Below, piece by piece: positions 8,050-16,409 of a stretch of 64,000 nt of DNA. This DNA is from Prevotella sp. P6B1 (GTDB lineage Bacteria > Bacteroidota > Bacteroidia > Bacteroidales > Bacteroidaceae). Position 1 is the stretch's first letter. The number at the start of each line of letters is the position of its first letter. The stretch covers positions 124,001-188,000 of the forward strand of contig NZ_JNKF01000012.1 of the NCBI RefSeq assembly GCF_000702825.1, given 5' to 3'. The position numbers and the translations under genes are program-made. The notes beneath the pieces are model-generated. The model was not told the origin of the DNA and did no database searches. It worked only from the letters and a program-made list of their open reading frames with translations.

Positions 8050-8226
8050 ATGGTAAATTTCTACAATAAGCATCTGTTCATCAGCAAGTCAAAGCTGGCC
8101 GAACTGGCTGGTGTCTCGTATCGTACCTTCAGCCGCTATCTTGCCACACGACAACCGATACTCAGTGCCATGGGGATATCGCCTAAAACCAAGCTGCTTC
8201 CCCCTCAAGCGGTGCGTTACATTTGA
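8050..8226 (+). CDS. Small helix-turn-helix protein, apparently cut short by TGA
   Basis: A 58-residue frame. The segment ISKSKLAELAGVSYRTFSRY (residues 12-31) reads as a helix-turn-helix, so it is probably DNA-binding. After the TGA at 8224 the same frame continues as EDYCIDLPPDN and ends at TAA 8281 (77 residues in all). That continuation looks like genuine protein and completes an alternating pattern after PPQAVRYI, so the TGA is probably a recent nonsense mutation of a TGC, TGT or TGG codon. Small proteins of the DUF4248 type occupy this position ahead of HU genes in Bacteroidales; similarity to that family is partial. It may still yield a functional 58-residue peptide. Confidence 0.5.
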   Translation: MVNFYNKHLFISKSKLAELAGVSYRTFSRYLATRQPILSAMGISPKTKLLPPQAVRYI

Positions 8227-8258
8227 GAAGACTACTGTATCGACCTGCCTCCGGACAA

Positions 8259-8279
8259 CTATTCACTAATCATTATTCA
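8259..8279. repeat. Heptamer array between the HTH gene and HU
   Basis: Units CTATTCA, CTAATCA, TTATTCA. Relative to transcription the orientation is opposite to the arrays in the ftsX operon. It lies seven bases upstream of the HU ATG. Confidence 0.65.
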
Positions 8280-8285
8280 TTAATT

Positions 8286-8828
8286 ATGTTACGTTACATT
8301 TTACAGCAAATCAAAATTACCAGTCACAAGTGTTTTGGTAAGTGGTTCGCCAAGAACGTGGTTGAGGAGACTATCGACCTGGACGCTCTGGCAGAACACA
8401 TGAGTACTCACAACTCGCCCTACTCCAAGGGCGTCATCAAGGGACTCTTAACCGACATGATCGGCTGTATCAAGGAGCTCCTGCTGGAGGGCAAGAACGT
8501 GAAGATCGACGACCTGGCCATCTTCAGCCTTGGCATTAAGAACAAGGAGATGGCACTGAAGGAGGAAGACTTCACCATGAGTAAGAACATCGAGGGAGTG
8601 AAGCTGAAGGCCCGCGCCACTGGCGACCTGATGAGTAAGAGCCTCAACCTGGAGGCTACTATGAAGAAGGCCACCTTTGTAAACGGTAAGCTAACCACTG
8701 TTCCATCCAACTCGGGTAACACCAGCGGCAGTGGTTCTACCACACCAAGCAACGGTGGTAACACCGGTAGTGGTGACAATACCGGTGGCGGTGGCGACAA
8801 CACGTCCGGCGGACCTGTTGAGGATTAA
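8286..8828 (+). CDS. HU-family DNA-binding protein with a low-complexity tail
   Basis: A 180-residue histone-like protein of the Bacteroidetes HU-related type. Residues 1-125 carry the HU fold pattern: an N-terminal helical pair (VEETIDLDALAEHM), the SPYSKGVIKGLLTDMIGCIKELLLEGKNVKIDDLAIFSLG dimer core, and a short beta arm. The last 45 residues are almost only Gly, Ser, Thr, Asn, Asp and Pro (GGNTGSGDNTGGGGDN). I start at the ATG at 8286 (MLRYILQQIKITS); the longer frame from 8223 runs through the HTH gene's tail and the repeat. It is followed by the smalltalk peptide. It probably binds DNA, perhaps together with the upstream HTH protein. Confidence 0.85.
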   Translation: MLRYILQQIKITSHKCFGKWFAKNVVEETIDLDALAEHMSTHNSPYSKGVIKGLLTDMIGCIKELLLEGKNVKIDDLAIFSLGIKNKEMALKEEDFTMSKNIEGVKLKARATGDLMSKSLNLEATMKKATFVNGKLTTVPSNSGNTSGSGSTTPSNGGNTGSGDNTGGGGDNTSGGPVED

Positions 8829-8853
8829 ATAACCATTAAAAATCAAACGAATT

Positions 8854-8958
8854 ATGACAAAAGTTAACTGGACCAATGTTGCTAAAGTCCTTAAATTTAT
8901 CGCAACAGTGATTACCGCAGTTCTCGGAACCATAGCCGTGCAGTCATGCGTACAGTAA
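8854..8958 (+). CDS. Smalltalk-type small membrane peptide
   Basis: A 34-residue peptide, MTKVNWTNVAKVLKFIATVI followed by TAVLGTIAVQSCVQ. One hydrophobic segment covers residues 12-30, and a cysteine sits near the C terminus. Its length, pattern and position immediately after an HU gene match the family that NCBI annotation names 'smalltalk protein'; the function is unknown. In many Bacteroides an N-acetylmuramoyl-L-alanine amidase gene follows, but here none does. Confidence 0.75.
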   Translation: MTKVNWTNVAKVLKFIATVITAVLGTIAVQSCVQ

Positions 8959-8969
8959 ATACCATTAAA

Positions 8970-9000
8970 AATCCCTCAGCTGTTGATGAGCTGAGGGATT
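8970..9000. terminator. Bidirectional terminator between smalltalk and lpxA
   Basis: Perfect 12-bp stem AATCCCTCAGCT/AGCTGAGGGATT with a 7-base loop. The T-run is on the minus-strand side (ATTTTTAAT), so it is best suited to end the leftward efflux-lpxA operon, while also closing the HU cassette. Confidence 0.85.
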
Positions 9001-9019
9001 ATGTAATTAGTTATACATA

Positions 9020-9799
9020 TTATTTACACATGATGCCGCGTTTGCTGTTTTCGAGGAAGGTGATGATATTACGGATTTCGGGGCCGTCGGGCACCTGTTC
9101 CTTGATCTGGTTGATGACATCGAACACACTGGTCTTTCCATGGAACAGCAGACGGTAGGCGTTGGCGATATGCTTCTGAACCTTGGGATCAATCTCGGCG
9201 TAGTTCATCACAGTGGTGTTAGGACCGCCATACTCCATGGGTGAGCCACCTGCAATGACATAAGGAGGCACATCATGCGAGAAGGTGCAACCAGCCTGGA
9301 TGAGCGAGAGGTCGCCAGCACGGGTGTTGGCATTCTGGATGGCACCAGACGAGAAGATAACACCGTTACCAATCTCGCAGTCGCCTGCTATCTTAGTACC
9401 ATAGCCAAACACGCAGTTATCGCCCACCACGGTATCGTGGCTGATGTGGGTACCCTCGAGCAGGAAGTTGTGATTACCAATCTTGGTAACACCATCCTTG
9501 TTGGTACCACGGTTAATAACCACATTCTCACGGATGACATTGTTATTACCAATCTCCACATACGACTTGGCACCACGGAAGTTGAAATCCTGTGGCAGGG
9601 CGGCAATCACCGAACCCTGGTGGATCTTATTGTTATTACCAATGCGCGAGCCGTCGCAGATGCTAACGAAGGGGAAGATGATACAGTTGTCACCTATCAC
9701 CACATCGTCCTCGATATACACGAAGGGGAATATCTTACAGTTGTCGCCAATCTTCGCCTTTGGGCTAATCTCAGCTTTGGGGGATATTTCGCTTGCCAT
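9020..9799 (-). CDS. lpxA: Acyl-ACP--UDP-GlcNAc O-acyltransferase (LpxA type)
   Basis: A 259-residue left-handed beta-helix protein made of hexapeptide repeats (IGDNCK, IGNNNK, IGNHNF, IGNGVI). LpxA catalyses the first step of lipid A synthesis, acylating the 3-OH of UDP-GlcNAc in the cytoplasm. The family block KIHQGSVIAALPQDF and the histidine in GTHISHDTVVGDN (equivalent to the catalytic His of E. coli LpxA) are present, followed by a helical C-terminal domain. It is the last gene of the RND efflux operon, 36 bases after the TolC-like gene. It may be the genome's second LpxA-like gene, since Bacteroidales usually also have an LpxC/FabZ-linked copy. Confidence 0.85.
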   Translation of the reverse strand: MASEISPKAEISPKAKIGDNCKIFPFVYIEDDVVIGDNCIIFPFVSICDGSRIGNNNKIHQGSVIAALPQDFNFRGAKSYVEIGNNNVIRENVVINRGTNKDGVTKIGNHNFLLEGTHISHDTVVGDNCVFGYGTKIAGDCEIGNGVIFSSGAIQNANTRAGDLSLIQAGCTFSHDVPPYVIAGGSPMEYGGPNTTVMNYAEIDPKVQKHIANAYRLLFHGKTSVFDVINQIKEQVPDGPEIRNIITFLENSKRGIMCK

Positions 9800-9807
9800 A
9801 ATTATTT

Positions 9808-9835
9808 CATTGAAAATTGAAAATTGAACATTGAA
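9808..9835. repeat. Heptamer array between tolC-like gene and lpxA
   Basis: Four perfect-length 7-bp units: CATTGAA, AATTGAA, AATTGAA, CATTGAA. On the coding sense they read TTCAATG/TTCAATT. The array abuts the TAG stop of the efflux gene at 9836-9838 and ends nine bases before the lpxA ATG. Confidence 0.85.
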
Positions 9836-11215
9836 CTATTTGGCACCGCCGCCTAAAGCCTGATAAAGACTTACTACAGCCTGCATCTTCGAGAGTTGGT
9901 CGGTCACCTCGTTAATCTCGGCATTGAGCAGATTGCTCTGAGCGGTAATCACCTCGAGATAGGTGGTGTTAGACGATGACTCCATCAATCGCTTGGTGTC
10001 CTCAACATTCTTCTTAAGTACCTCTACACGTTTGCCATCGAGCTCAGCCTTCTGACTGTAAGAGTTGTAGGCTACGAGAGCGTTCGACACCTCGTTACCT
10101 GCCTTATAGATAGCGTTCTGCCACTTGTTGTAAGCCTGCTCGTACTGCATCTTGGCCACCTTCAGACCAGCCACAATCTGTCCGTGCTGGAAGATAGGCT
10201 GAGTGAGTGAACCAACAGCCGAGAGCAACCACTTACCTGGGTTTACCATGCCATTATTATTGGTAAAGGCTGCTGTACCGGTAACGGTGATGTTGGGATA
10301 GAAACGGCTGCGGGCTGTCTCCACATCATAGAAGCACTGTGCCAGCGACATCTCGTACTGATGCACATCGGCACGGTTGGCCAACATCTGGATGCCAACG
10401 CCTGTAGAGAGCTCGGTGGGCAGACTCTGACCGGCAAACTTTCCACGGGCGATAGCCTGACCGGGCTGACCCAGCAACAATGAGAGCGAGTTCTCGGTCT
10501 CACGCATCTGGCGCTGCAGATCGACACGCTGACTCTGCACCTGATAGTAGGCAGCCTCAGCACTCTGAACAGCGGTAGAGCGATAGCCAGCACGGTTCTC
10601 GTGCATGAACTGCATCTTCTCCCAAGTCTCCTTGGTGAGCTGCTCCATATCGGTCACAATCTCCAGCTGGCGATCAAGCATCAACAGGGTGTAATACAGG
10701 TTGGCGATAGTCGAGATGACATTGGTCTTCACTACCGTCTGATAATCCTTAGTAGCGATGAGCTGCATCTGCGCCGAGCGTTTGGCACTGAGCAGATTGC
10801 CGAACAGGTCGACATTCCAGCTGGCCGAGATGGGCAGCGAGTACGACTTGGTGGCAGCAGCACCATCAAACGAGGTGAGCGAGCCCTGTGGACTAACAGC
10901 CACTGAGGGCAGGAAAGCCAACTTTGCAATCTTCAGCGCCTCGTTCACCATCTGCACATTGAGAGCCGCATTCAGCAGGTCAGGATTATTATCCAGTCCC
11001 TGCTGGATAAGCGCCTGCAGCTGTGGATCGGTAAACACTGTGCGCCAAGGCATATTGCCAAACGAGGTGGTATCCTGTACGGCCAGGGTGTCGGTGAGCG
11101 ACTGTGTGTCGCGCACCAAACCCTTGGTATCCACTTCTGGACGTTCGTATTTATTATAGAGTCCGCAACTTGACAACAGCAGAGCTGCAGACATGCATAT
11201 CATCAGTTTCTTCAT
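9836..11215 (-). CDS. Outer-membrane efflux lipoprotein (TolC/NodT family)
   Basis: Outer-membrane channel of a tripartite efflux pump. The leader MKKLMICMSAALLLSSC puts the lipobox cysteine at residue 17. Two long helical repeats follow, with the typical DNNPDLLNAALNVQ segment and, near residue 200, the VISTIANLYYTLLMLDRQL coiled-coil. I use the ATG at 11215 (459 residues), one base after the stop of the RND gene. The longer frame to 11296 lies inside the RND coding sequence and would displace the signal peptide. Confidence 0.93.
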   Translation of the reverse strand: MKKLMICMSAALLLSSCGLYNKYERPEVDTKGLVRDTQSLTDTLAVQDTTSFGNMPWRTVFTDPQLQALIQQGLDNNPDLLNAALNVQMVNEALKIAKLAFLPSVAVSPQGSLTSFDGAAATKSYSLPISASWNVDLFGNLLSAKRSAQMQLIATKDYQTVVKTNVISTIANLYYTLLMLDRQLEIVTDMEQLTKETWEKMQFMHENRAGYRSTAVQSAEAAYYQVQSQRVDLQRQMRETENSLSLLLGQPGQAIARGKFAGQSLPTELSTGVGIQMLANRADVHQYEMSLAQCFYDVETARSRFYPNITVTGTAAFTNNNGMVNPGKWLLSAVGSLTQPIFQHGQIVAGLKVAKMQYEQAYNKWQNAIYKAGNEVSNALVAYNSYSQKAELDGKRVEVLKKNVEDTKRLMESSSNTTYLEVITAQSNLLNAEINEVTDQLSKMQAVVSLYQALGGGAK

Positions 11216-11216
11216 A

Positions 11217-14200
11217 TTACTTCTCCAATTCATAATCTTCATGTTTCTTATGAGCATACTGAGCCAGCTCGGCAGCCACCTCGGCATTCTCCTCATCCTC
11301 GAACTTCATCGGACTGAACTTCTCCTGGATAGACTGGAAGATGACAAACAGCGTGGGCACAACGAACAGCTGCAGGATAGTACCAATCAACATACCACCT
11401 ACGGCAGCAGCACCCAGCGTCTGGTTACCGTTCTTACCAACACCGCTGGCAAACATCATTGGCAGCAGTCCGATAACCATGGCCAGTGAGGTCATCAGGA
11501 TAGGACGCAGACGGGCAGCAGCACCCAGTACAGCCGACCACGTAATGGCCATACCCGTCTGACGGCGCTCAAGTGCGAACTGTACAATCAGAATGGCGTT
11601 CTTAGCCAACAGACCAATCAGCATAATCAGCGAAATCTGCATATAGATATCGTTGGCATGACCGAAGATATTGGTGAACAAGAAGCAACCTGCCAGTCCG
11701 AATGGAACAGAGAGTACTACCGACAGCGGCAGGATGTACGACTCGTACTGTGCCGACAGAATGAGGTAGATGAAGATGAAACACAACAGGAAGATGATAC
11801 CTGTGGTGTTAGAAGCCTTAGCCTCCTCACGTGTCAGACCTGAGTAGTCGTAGGTATAACCAGCAGGCAGTACCTGCTTACCAACCTCCTCAATAGCCTT
11901 CAGCGCCTCACCAGTAGAATAGCCACTGGCCACTGTACCTGTTACGTTGATAGAGGTGAACAGGTTGAAGCGGTTGATATTCAACGGACCATATACGCGC
12001 TCCAGGTTACAGAACTCCTTAATTGGAGCCATACCAGCCGACGTGCGTACATATATACTATTAAGCGACTCTGGTGTCATACGTGTCTCAGGAGAACCCT
12101 GAATCATCACCTTATAGAGCTTACCAAACGAGTTGAAGTTAGAACCATACAGTCCACCGAAATATCCCTGCAGGGTGCTGAGCACCAGTGTTGGCGAGAT
12201 ACCACTCTGCTTACACTTAGCTACATCCACGTGTACCATGTACTGTGGATAGTTAGGATTGTATGAGGTCTGGGCGATCTGGAACTCAGGACGCTTGTTC
12301 AGCTCGCCCAGGAACTCCTTCACGATACCAAAGAACTTGTTCAGGTCGCCACCAGTACGGTCCTGCATAACCAGCGAGATACCGCTGTTGGCAGAGAATC
12401 CAGGAATCATTGGGGGCGAGAATGCCAAGATCTGAGCATCCTTGATATGAGCTGTCTTAATAAATATCTGGGCAATCACACCTGTTGCATCGTAAGGATT
12501 CAGGAAGAAGCGATAGATACCATCACCCTCCCAAAGGCCTGAGATCTTCCACCACAAACCTTTCTGACGCTCACCGAATGGCTTCAGCTTGATGATGAAT
12601 GTACCCTGGTCGGAACCAGCACCTGCAATAAAGTTATAACCCTGAACCATCTCACGGTTCTTAACAGCGGGAAGCTGCGACAGGATAGAATCTACCTGCT
12701 GAACAACCTGCTTGGTGCGAGCCTCTGACGTAGCAGGAGGCATAGAGATAGTACAGAACAATGTACCAGTATCCTCGTCGGGCACCAGACCGGTCTTGGT
12801 GGTCACAAATGTCACAGCCAGGATGGCGATACCTACAACCACTGTACCGATGATAGCCAACGGCTTGCGCACCAGTTTCTCAAGGATATTACGATATTTA
12901 TTGGTAGTGGTCTCGAAAGCGACGTTGAACGACTGGTGGAAGCGATCCACACGACTCATTTTCTTCTCGTGACCATCCTTATCATGAGGCTTCAGGAATA
13001 CAGCACACAGGGCTGGCGACAGCGTCAAGGCATTTACAGCCGAGATGATAATACTGATGGCCATGGTGACACCGAACTCACGATAGAAGGTACCCGAAGT
13101 ACCGCCGATGAATGATACAGGTACGAACACAGCTGCCATCACCAGGGTAATAGAGATGATAGCGCCCGAGATCTCGTTCATGGCATCGATAGAGGCAGTC
13201 AGTGAACTCTTATACCCCTGGTCGAGCTTAGCGTGTACAGCCTCAACCACCACGATGGCATCGTCCACCACAATGGCGATAGCCAGCAGCAAAGCTGAGA
13301 GTACCAGCAGGTTGATTGAGAATCCCATCACATTCAGGAAGAAGAATGTACCTACCAGTGATACTGGCACGGCAATCAATGGGATCAGCGTAGAGCGCAT
13401 ATCCTGCAGGAAGATGTAAACAACCAGGAACACCAGTGCCAGAGTCATGAAGAGGGTGAACACCACCTCCTCGATAGAGGCATACAGGAACTCGGTTACA
13501 TCGTAGTTGATCTTCACCTCCATGCCCGGTGGCATCAGCTTCTGCTGCGAGTCGAGCTCGGCCTTTACCTGCTTGGCAATCTCGTTAGCGTTAGATCCAG
13601 CCACCTGCTGTACCATGGTCATAACCGAAGGTACACCATTGTTCTTCATCGATACCGAATAGCCTTCACCACCCAGCTCGATCTTAGCCAGATCCTTCAA
13701 CTTCAGTGTCTGTCCGTTAGCATCGCTCTTAATGATGATGTTGCCAAACTCCTCGGCTGTACGGAATCTACCGGTATAACGCATCGAATACTCGTAAGCC
13801 ACATTGGGAGCCTGCTCACCAAACTTACCAGGAGCAGCCTCGATGTTCTGCTCGGCCAGCGCAGCGGTGATATCCGATGGAATCAGGCTGTGCTGCTTCA
13901 TTACATCAGGCTTCAGCCATATACGCATAGCGTAGGTCTTAGAACTGAATCCAGAAGCATCACCCACACCCTCGATACGCTTCAGCGCAGGAACGATGTT
14001 GATGGCGTTATAGTTGGTCAGGAACTCATCGTCGTAACGTCCGTCGGATGTCAGCGAATACATCAGTACCTGTGACGACTGACGCTTGATGACACGCACA
14101 CCAATCTGGACAACCTCAGATGGCAGCAGGGCCTGAGCCTGGCTCACACGGTTCTGCACGTTAACCGCACACATATCAGGGTTGATACCCTGACGGAACA

Positions 14201-14477
14201 TCACCTGAATCATAGCCGAACCAGGCGATGCGGTAGAGGTGATATAGTCCATACCCTCTACACCGTTGATACTCTCTTCAAGAGGCGTAACCACGGCATT
14301 CTTCACCGTCTCGGCATCGGCACCAGGATAACTGGCCTGTACCACGATGTTAGGCGGTGCAATATTCGGATACTGCTCGATAGGAAGCGAGACCAGTCCG
14401 ATAAAACCCAGCAGCACGATAAGGATAGAAATTACCGTTGACAGTACCGGGCGTTTAATAAAATTCGTAAATGTCAT
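11217..14477 (-). CDS. RND multidrug efflux transporter (AcrB/HAE1 family)
   Basis: A 1086-residue inner-membrane proton-driven pump. It opens MTFTNFIKRPVLSTVISI with the first helix; two large periplasmic loops follow helices 1 and 7, and twelve membrane segments can be placed. The paired aspartates of the proton relay are in AIVVDDAIVVVEAVHAKL near residues 403-415. FFGERQKG-like porter-domain segments are present. The operon order is adaptor, pump, outer-membrane channel, then lpxA. Probable substrates are hydrophobic drugs, bile acids or lipids; the sequence does not tell which. Confidence 0.96.
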   Translation of the reverse strand: MTFTNFIKRPVLSTVISILIVLLGFIGLVSLPIEQYPNIAPPNIVVQASYPGADAETVKNAVVTPLEESINGVEGMDYITSTASPGSAMIQVMFRQGINPDMCAVNVQNRVSQAQALLPSEVVQIGVRVIKRQSSQVLMYSLTSDGRYDDEFLTNYNAINIVPALKRIEGVGDASGFSSKTYAMRIWLKPDVMKQHSLIPSDITAALAEQNIEAAPGKFGEQAPNVAYEYSMRYTGRFRTAEEFGNIIIKSDANGQTLKLKDLAKIELGGEGYSVSMKNNGVPSVMTMVQQVAGSNANEIAKQVKAELDSQQKLMPPGMEVKINYDVTEFLYASIEEVVFTLFMTLALVFLVVYIFLQDMRSTLIPLIAVPVSLVGTFFFLNVMGFSINLLVLSALLLAIAIVVDDAIVVVEAVHAKLDQGYKSSLTASIDAMNEISGAIISITLVMAAVFVPVSFIGGTSGTFYREFGVTMAISIIISAVNALTLSPALCAVFLKPHDKDGHEKKMSRVDRFHQSFNVAFETTTNKYRNILEKLVRKPLAIIGTVVVGIAILAVTFVTTKTGLVPDEDTGTLFCTISMPPATSEARTKQVVQQVDSILSQLPAVKNREMVQGYNFIAGAGSDQGTFIIKLKPFGERQKGLWWKISGLWEGDGIYRFFLNPYDATGVIAQIFIKTAHIKDAQILAFSPPMIPGFSANSGISLVMQDRTGGDLNKFFGIVKEFLGELNKRPEFQIAQTSYNPNYPQYMVHVDVAKCKQSGISPTLVLSTLQGYFGGLYGSNFNSFGKLYKVMIQGSPETRMTPESLNSIYVRTSAGMAPIKEFCNLERVYGPLNINRFNLFTSINVTGTVASGYSTGEALKAIEEVGKQVLPAGYTYDYSGLTREEAKASNTTGIIFLLCFIFIYLILSAQYESYILPLSVVLSVPFGLAGCFLFTNIFGHANDIYMQISLIMLIGLLAKNAILIVQFALERRQTGMAITWSAVLGAAARLRPILMTSLAMVIGLLPMMFASGVGKNGNQTLGAAAVGGMLIGTILQLFVVPTLFVIFQSIQEKFSPMKFEDEENAEVAAELAQYAHKKHEDYELEK

Positions 14478-14484
14478 ATGCTAA

Positions 14485-14526
14485 CTATTCACTAATCACT
14501 AATCACTATTCACTAATCACTATTCA
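14485..14526. repeat. Six-unit heptamer array between adaptor and RND pump
   Basis: Six perfect-length 7-bp units CTATTCA or CTAATCA in the order ATT, AAT, AAT, ATT, AAT, ATT. On the coding sense they read TGAATAG/TGATTAG directly after the TAG stop of the adaptor gene, and end seven bases before the RND ATG. It is the longest array in the window. Confidence 0.92.
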
Positions 14527-15702
14527 CTACTTCATGGCGCCTACGATGTCGCCGGCAGTCATAGCCTTAGCCTGCTCGTCGATCTTCTGCTGGTAGCGCT
14601 CAGGAGTGATGGGCACAATCTCCATGCCATCAGCCAGCTTGGTGATACCATTGGTAACATACTTATCGCCAGGTTTCAGACCACCAGTCACAACGTAGTT
14701 CATACCATCGTTCTGTGGAGCTACCTGAATCTCGCTGTACTTCACCTTGTTATCAGTACCCAGCAGGTAAACGAACTTCTTGTTCTGAACCTCAGAAACA
14801 GCCGACTGAGGAATGATGATAGCCGATGAAGTGCTGTGAGGAATCACGATAGCACCAGAGCCACCACTCTTCAGCACACGCTGAGGATTCTGGAACAGGG
14901 CAATCATCTGTACTGAACCGGTGGCAGCGTCAATCACACCACTCATCTTGGTCACAGTACCATCCAGATCGTACATAGAACCATCGGCCAACTTCAGCTT
15001 AACAGGTGGAAACTTAGCTACAGCAGCACTCTGACCGCCCTCGCCCTTGCTCATCTCGAGCGCATCCTTCTCGGTTACAGAGAAGTAAACCTCCATCGAC
15101 GAGTTGTTTGATACGGTGGTGAGCACATTACCAGTGCTAACCAGCGCACCTACCTTATAAGGCAGGGTACCAACTACACCTGCGGCAGGGCTCTTTATGT
15201 AGCAGTAGCTCAGCATCTCCTTATTCGACGAGAGCAAAGCCTCAGCCTGAGCTACTGTGGCCTTAGCCTGCTCGTACTGATTGGTGGCCTGCTGTAGCTC
15301 AAAGTCACCAATCACACCATTCTCATGCAACTTCTGAGCGTTCTCATAACTCAACTTAGCTGTATTGAGCGAGGCCTTAGCAGTATTAACGCTGGCCTGC
15401 GACTGGCGCACCTGGGCCTGATAAGTTACATTATCAATCACAAACAGCACCTGTCCGGCGCTAACTGTCTGACCTTCCTTTACATTAATCTGAGTAATGA
15501 ATCCAGCTACCTTAGGACTAATCTGCACATCCTGCACACCCTTAATCGTTGCAGGATAAGTGGTCTGAGTTTCAGAACTCTGAGTACCTACAGCTGTTAC
15601 AGGATACTCATTGTCGCCAAACTGAGGGCGACCACCACCGCCACCGCATGATGACAATATCAGCGATGCTGCGGTCATTACCAAAAACATTCTTTTTTTC
15701 AT
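14527..15702 (-). CDS. RND efflux periplasmic adaptor (membrane fusion protein)
   Basis: A 391-residue lipoprotein adaptor that links the RND pump to the outer-membrane channel. The lipobox ASLILSSC puts the acylated cysteine at residue 19, followed by a glycine run. Next come the first barrel-sandwich half (VSPKVAGFITQINVKEGQTV near residue 65), a helical hairpin (QASVNTAKASLNTAK to SNKEML), the second half (SPAAGVVGTLPYKVG) and a beta-barrel domain. It is the first gene of the operon, behind a -7 element and a leader hairpin. Confidence 0.95.
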   Translation of the reverse strand: MKKRMFLVMTAASLILSSCGGGGGRPQFGDNEYPVTAVGTQSSETQTTYPATIKGVQDVQISPKVAGFITQINVKEGQTVSAGQVLFVIDNVTYQAQVRQSQASVNTAKASLNTAKLSYENAQKLHENGVIGDFELQQATNQYEQAKATVAQAEALLSSNKEMLSYCYIKSPAAGVVGTLPYKVGALVSTGNVLTTVSNNSSMEVYFSVTEKDALEMSKGEGGQSAAVAKFPPVKLKLADGSMYDLDGTVTKMSGVIDAATGSVQMIALFQNPQRVLKSGGSGAIVIPHSTSSAIIIPQSAVSEVQNKKFVYLLGTDNKVKYSEIQVAPQNDGMNYVVTGGLKPGDKYVTNGITKLADGMEIVPITPERYQQKIDEQAKAMTAGDIVGAMK

Positions 15703-15764
15703 ACTATCTATTTGTATCTAATTTAATTCAAACATACATCGTCTCCATATAGAACGTAAAAAGA

Positions 15765-15807
15765 GCAACCCGAAAACTTTTCGCATTACGCAGGGTTTTC
15801 GGGTTGC
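15765..15807 (-). promoter_or_regulatory. Leader hairpin at the start of the efflux operon transcript
   Basis: A perfect 13-bp inverted repeat GCAACCCGAAAAC (15765-15777) and GTTTTCGGGTTGC (15795-15807) with a 17-base spacer. On the minus strand it begins at the 3' end of the -7 element and is followed by TCTTTTT, giving the form of an intrinsic terminator located at the very start of the transcript. It could be an attenuator, a palindromic operator for a repressor, or the terminator of the upstream gene at 15903. Confidence 0.7.
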
Positions 15808-15814
15808 AAAGATA
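15806..15814 (-). promoter_or_regulatory. -7 element of the efflux-lpxA operon
   Basis: TATCTTTGC on the minus strand, about 104 bases upstream of the adaptor ATG at 15702. The last two bases overlap the leader inverted repeat. Confidence 0.7.
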
Positions 15815-15902
15815 CGAAATTTATATCTAAGGATATATTTTTCTGAACGAAAATTTAACGTTTATTGCCTATAGCATATGAGGCAACGCACTTTTTAACA
15901 TT

Positions 15903-16367
15903 TTAGAATGGGAATACCAAACCAACGTTGAGTGTGCTCAAGCCCTCATACTGAGTCTTATAGCAGTACTCACACTTGAATGAGAGGTTGTCATTCAGAG
16001 GGAATTCCAAACCACAGCCGATGTTCAGACCCAGCTTAGAATCGCTGCTGCCATCGCCACTCCAACCAACTACATTCAGACCTGCAAGAGGATAGATGAT
16101 AAAGTTGGTATTAGGCAGACGGAACAGGTACTCAACATTGACATTGGGGTTCCACATGCTCACGTGATCCTTATTGAAATAATAATCGAACTGAGCCACG
16201 CCACGCACATTCTCAGCAAACTCATAGCCGATGTTGGCACCGATACCACAGTTGTTAGGTGAATCGAGCAGATAATTGAAATGACCGCTGATTGTAGTCT
16301 TACCAACCTGTGCGAAAGATGTGAGACTCCACATCATAACGCTGATAACCATTAAAAACTTTTTCAT
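15903..16367 (-). CDS. Small outer-membrane beta-barrel protein
   Basis: A 154-residue protein with a signal peptide at residues 1-19 (MKKFLMVISVMMWSLTSFA). The mature part is a run of amphipathic strands with Gly-Phe-Asp turns (GANIGYEFAENVRGVAQFDY) and ends in LVFPF, with the terminal aromatic of an outer-membrane barrel. It is similar in pattern to the eight-stranded OmpA/OmpX-like barrels. No catalytic motif is visible. It stands alone upstream of the efflux operon, in the same direction. Confidence 0.7.
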   Translation of the reverse strand: MKKFLMVISVMMWSLTSFAQVGKTTISGHFNYLLDSPNNCGIGANIGYEFAENVRGVAQFDYYFNKDHVSMWNPNVNVEYLFRLPNTNFIIYPLAGLNVVGWSGDGSSDSKLGLNIGCGLEFPLNDNLSFKCEYCYKTQYEGLSTLNVGLVFPF

Positions 16368-16409
16368 AATCGTCTTTTAAGAATTAAATTAATAATACAA
16401 ATTTACATA

